Positions 49,094 through 49,151 of a DNA stretch of 49,151 nt are shown piece after piece (the first letter of the stretch is position 1; the number at the start of each line of letters is the position of its first letter). Position numbers and translations under genes: made by a program. This DNA is from Cryobacterium sp. Y82 (GTDB lineage: Bacteria; Actinomycetota; Actinomycetes; Actinomycetales; Microbacteriaceae): contig NZ_PJJJ01000019.1 in NCBI RefSeq assembly GCF_002929495.1, positions 7,687-56,837 of the forward strand, written 5' to 3'. The notes under the pieces were generated by a model. The model was not told the origin of the DNA. It did no database searches and saw only the letters and a program-made list of their open reading frames with translations.

Positions 49094-49130
49094 GGCGGGC
49101 CTCGCGTGCTGTGTGCACGTGGGGCCCGCC
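49094..49130 (+). terminator. Hairpin after the polymerase gene
   Basis: GGCGGGCC (49094-49101) pairs perfectly with GGCCCGCC (49123-49130), with further partial pairing (CGTG/CACG) inside, 74 bp after the polymerase stop. It is followed by TGGTTCCTGC, with no T-run. A likely GC-rich terminator. Confidence 0.5.
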
Positions 49131-49151
49131 TGGTTCCTGCGAGGGAATTCT

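Overview
The window looks like chromosomal DNA of a high-GC Gram-positive actinobacterium. Gene content and protein style point to the family Microbacteriaceae (Cryobacterium/Salinibacterium/Leifsonia-like). The reasons are the high-GC codon use, frequent GTG starts and 1-4 nt start/stop overlaps, apparently leaderless genes, an actinobacterial-type NarGHJI, and the short family A DNA polymerase found in this group. The family is inferred from general knowledge; no search was run. No rRNA, tRNA, CRISPR array or intact mobile element was recognised.

Layout. 0.2-3.4 kb: a membrane or secreted protein of anti-sigma type placed before its ECF sigma factor, an isochorismatase-family hydrolase, and a lipoprotein. 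3.9-7.4 kb: a GntP-type permease, an IclR regulator and a tartrate/D-malate dehydrogenase, probably a hydroxy-dicarboxylate utilisation unit; the dehydrogenase is preceded by a 24-codon ORF with a strong ribosome binding site. 7.4-8.5 kb: a gene graveyard with an IS110 transposase fragment, a frameshifted and deleted hipBA pair, and a signal peptidase I tail fused to the hipA remnant. 8.8-9.5 kb: a secreted CHRD-like protein with two EF-hand-like loops. 9.7-15.0 kb (minus strand): LysR regulator, MHS-type transporter, M20 carbamoylase-like hydrolase and amidase, forming an uptake and hydrolysis operon for an amide or N-carbamoyl compound. 15.4-18.0 kb: small genes and decayed remnants. 18.0-21.7 kb: an unknown gene followed by mcrB-mcrC, a type IV (modification-dependent) restriction system.

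The most striking region is 22.6-33.3 kb. An IclR regulator diverges from ten tightly packed genes: a four-gene OpuC-type quaternary-amine ABC transporter, a formaldehyde-activating-enzyme (Fae) homologue overlapping the binding-protein gene by 1 nt, an enolase-superfamily dehydratase/racemase, a PuuC-like aldehyde dehydrogenase, a beta-hydroxyacid dehydrogenase, an iron-dependent alcohol dehydrogenase and a GabD-like aldehyde dehydrogenase. A perfect palindrome in the divergent promoter region covers both -35 boxes. I know of no described pathway with this gene set, and it is the best candidate for a new system: uptake and oxidation of an onium-type or N-methyl compound, with Fae handling an aldehyde intermediate.

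33.3-36.3 kb holds housekeeping and metabolic genes: an MBL hydrolase, an ABM monooxygenase, a secreted glycerophosphodiesterase and an F420-type NADP-binding oxidoreductase. 36.5-44.5 kb is narGHJI-narK for respiratory nitrate reduction and nitrate/nitrite transport. 44.5-49.0 kb holds a PRISE-like SDR, a HutD-family protein, a secreted-repeat lipoprotein and a family A polymerase whose 5' end sits beside a perfect 12-bp hairpin.
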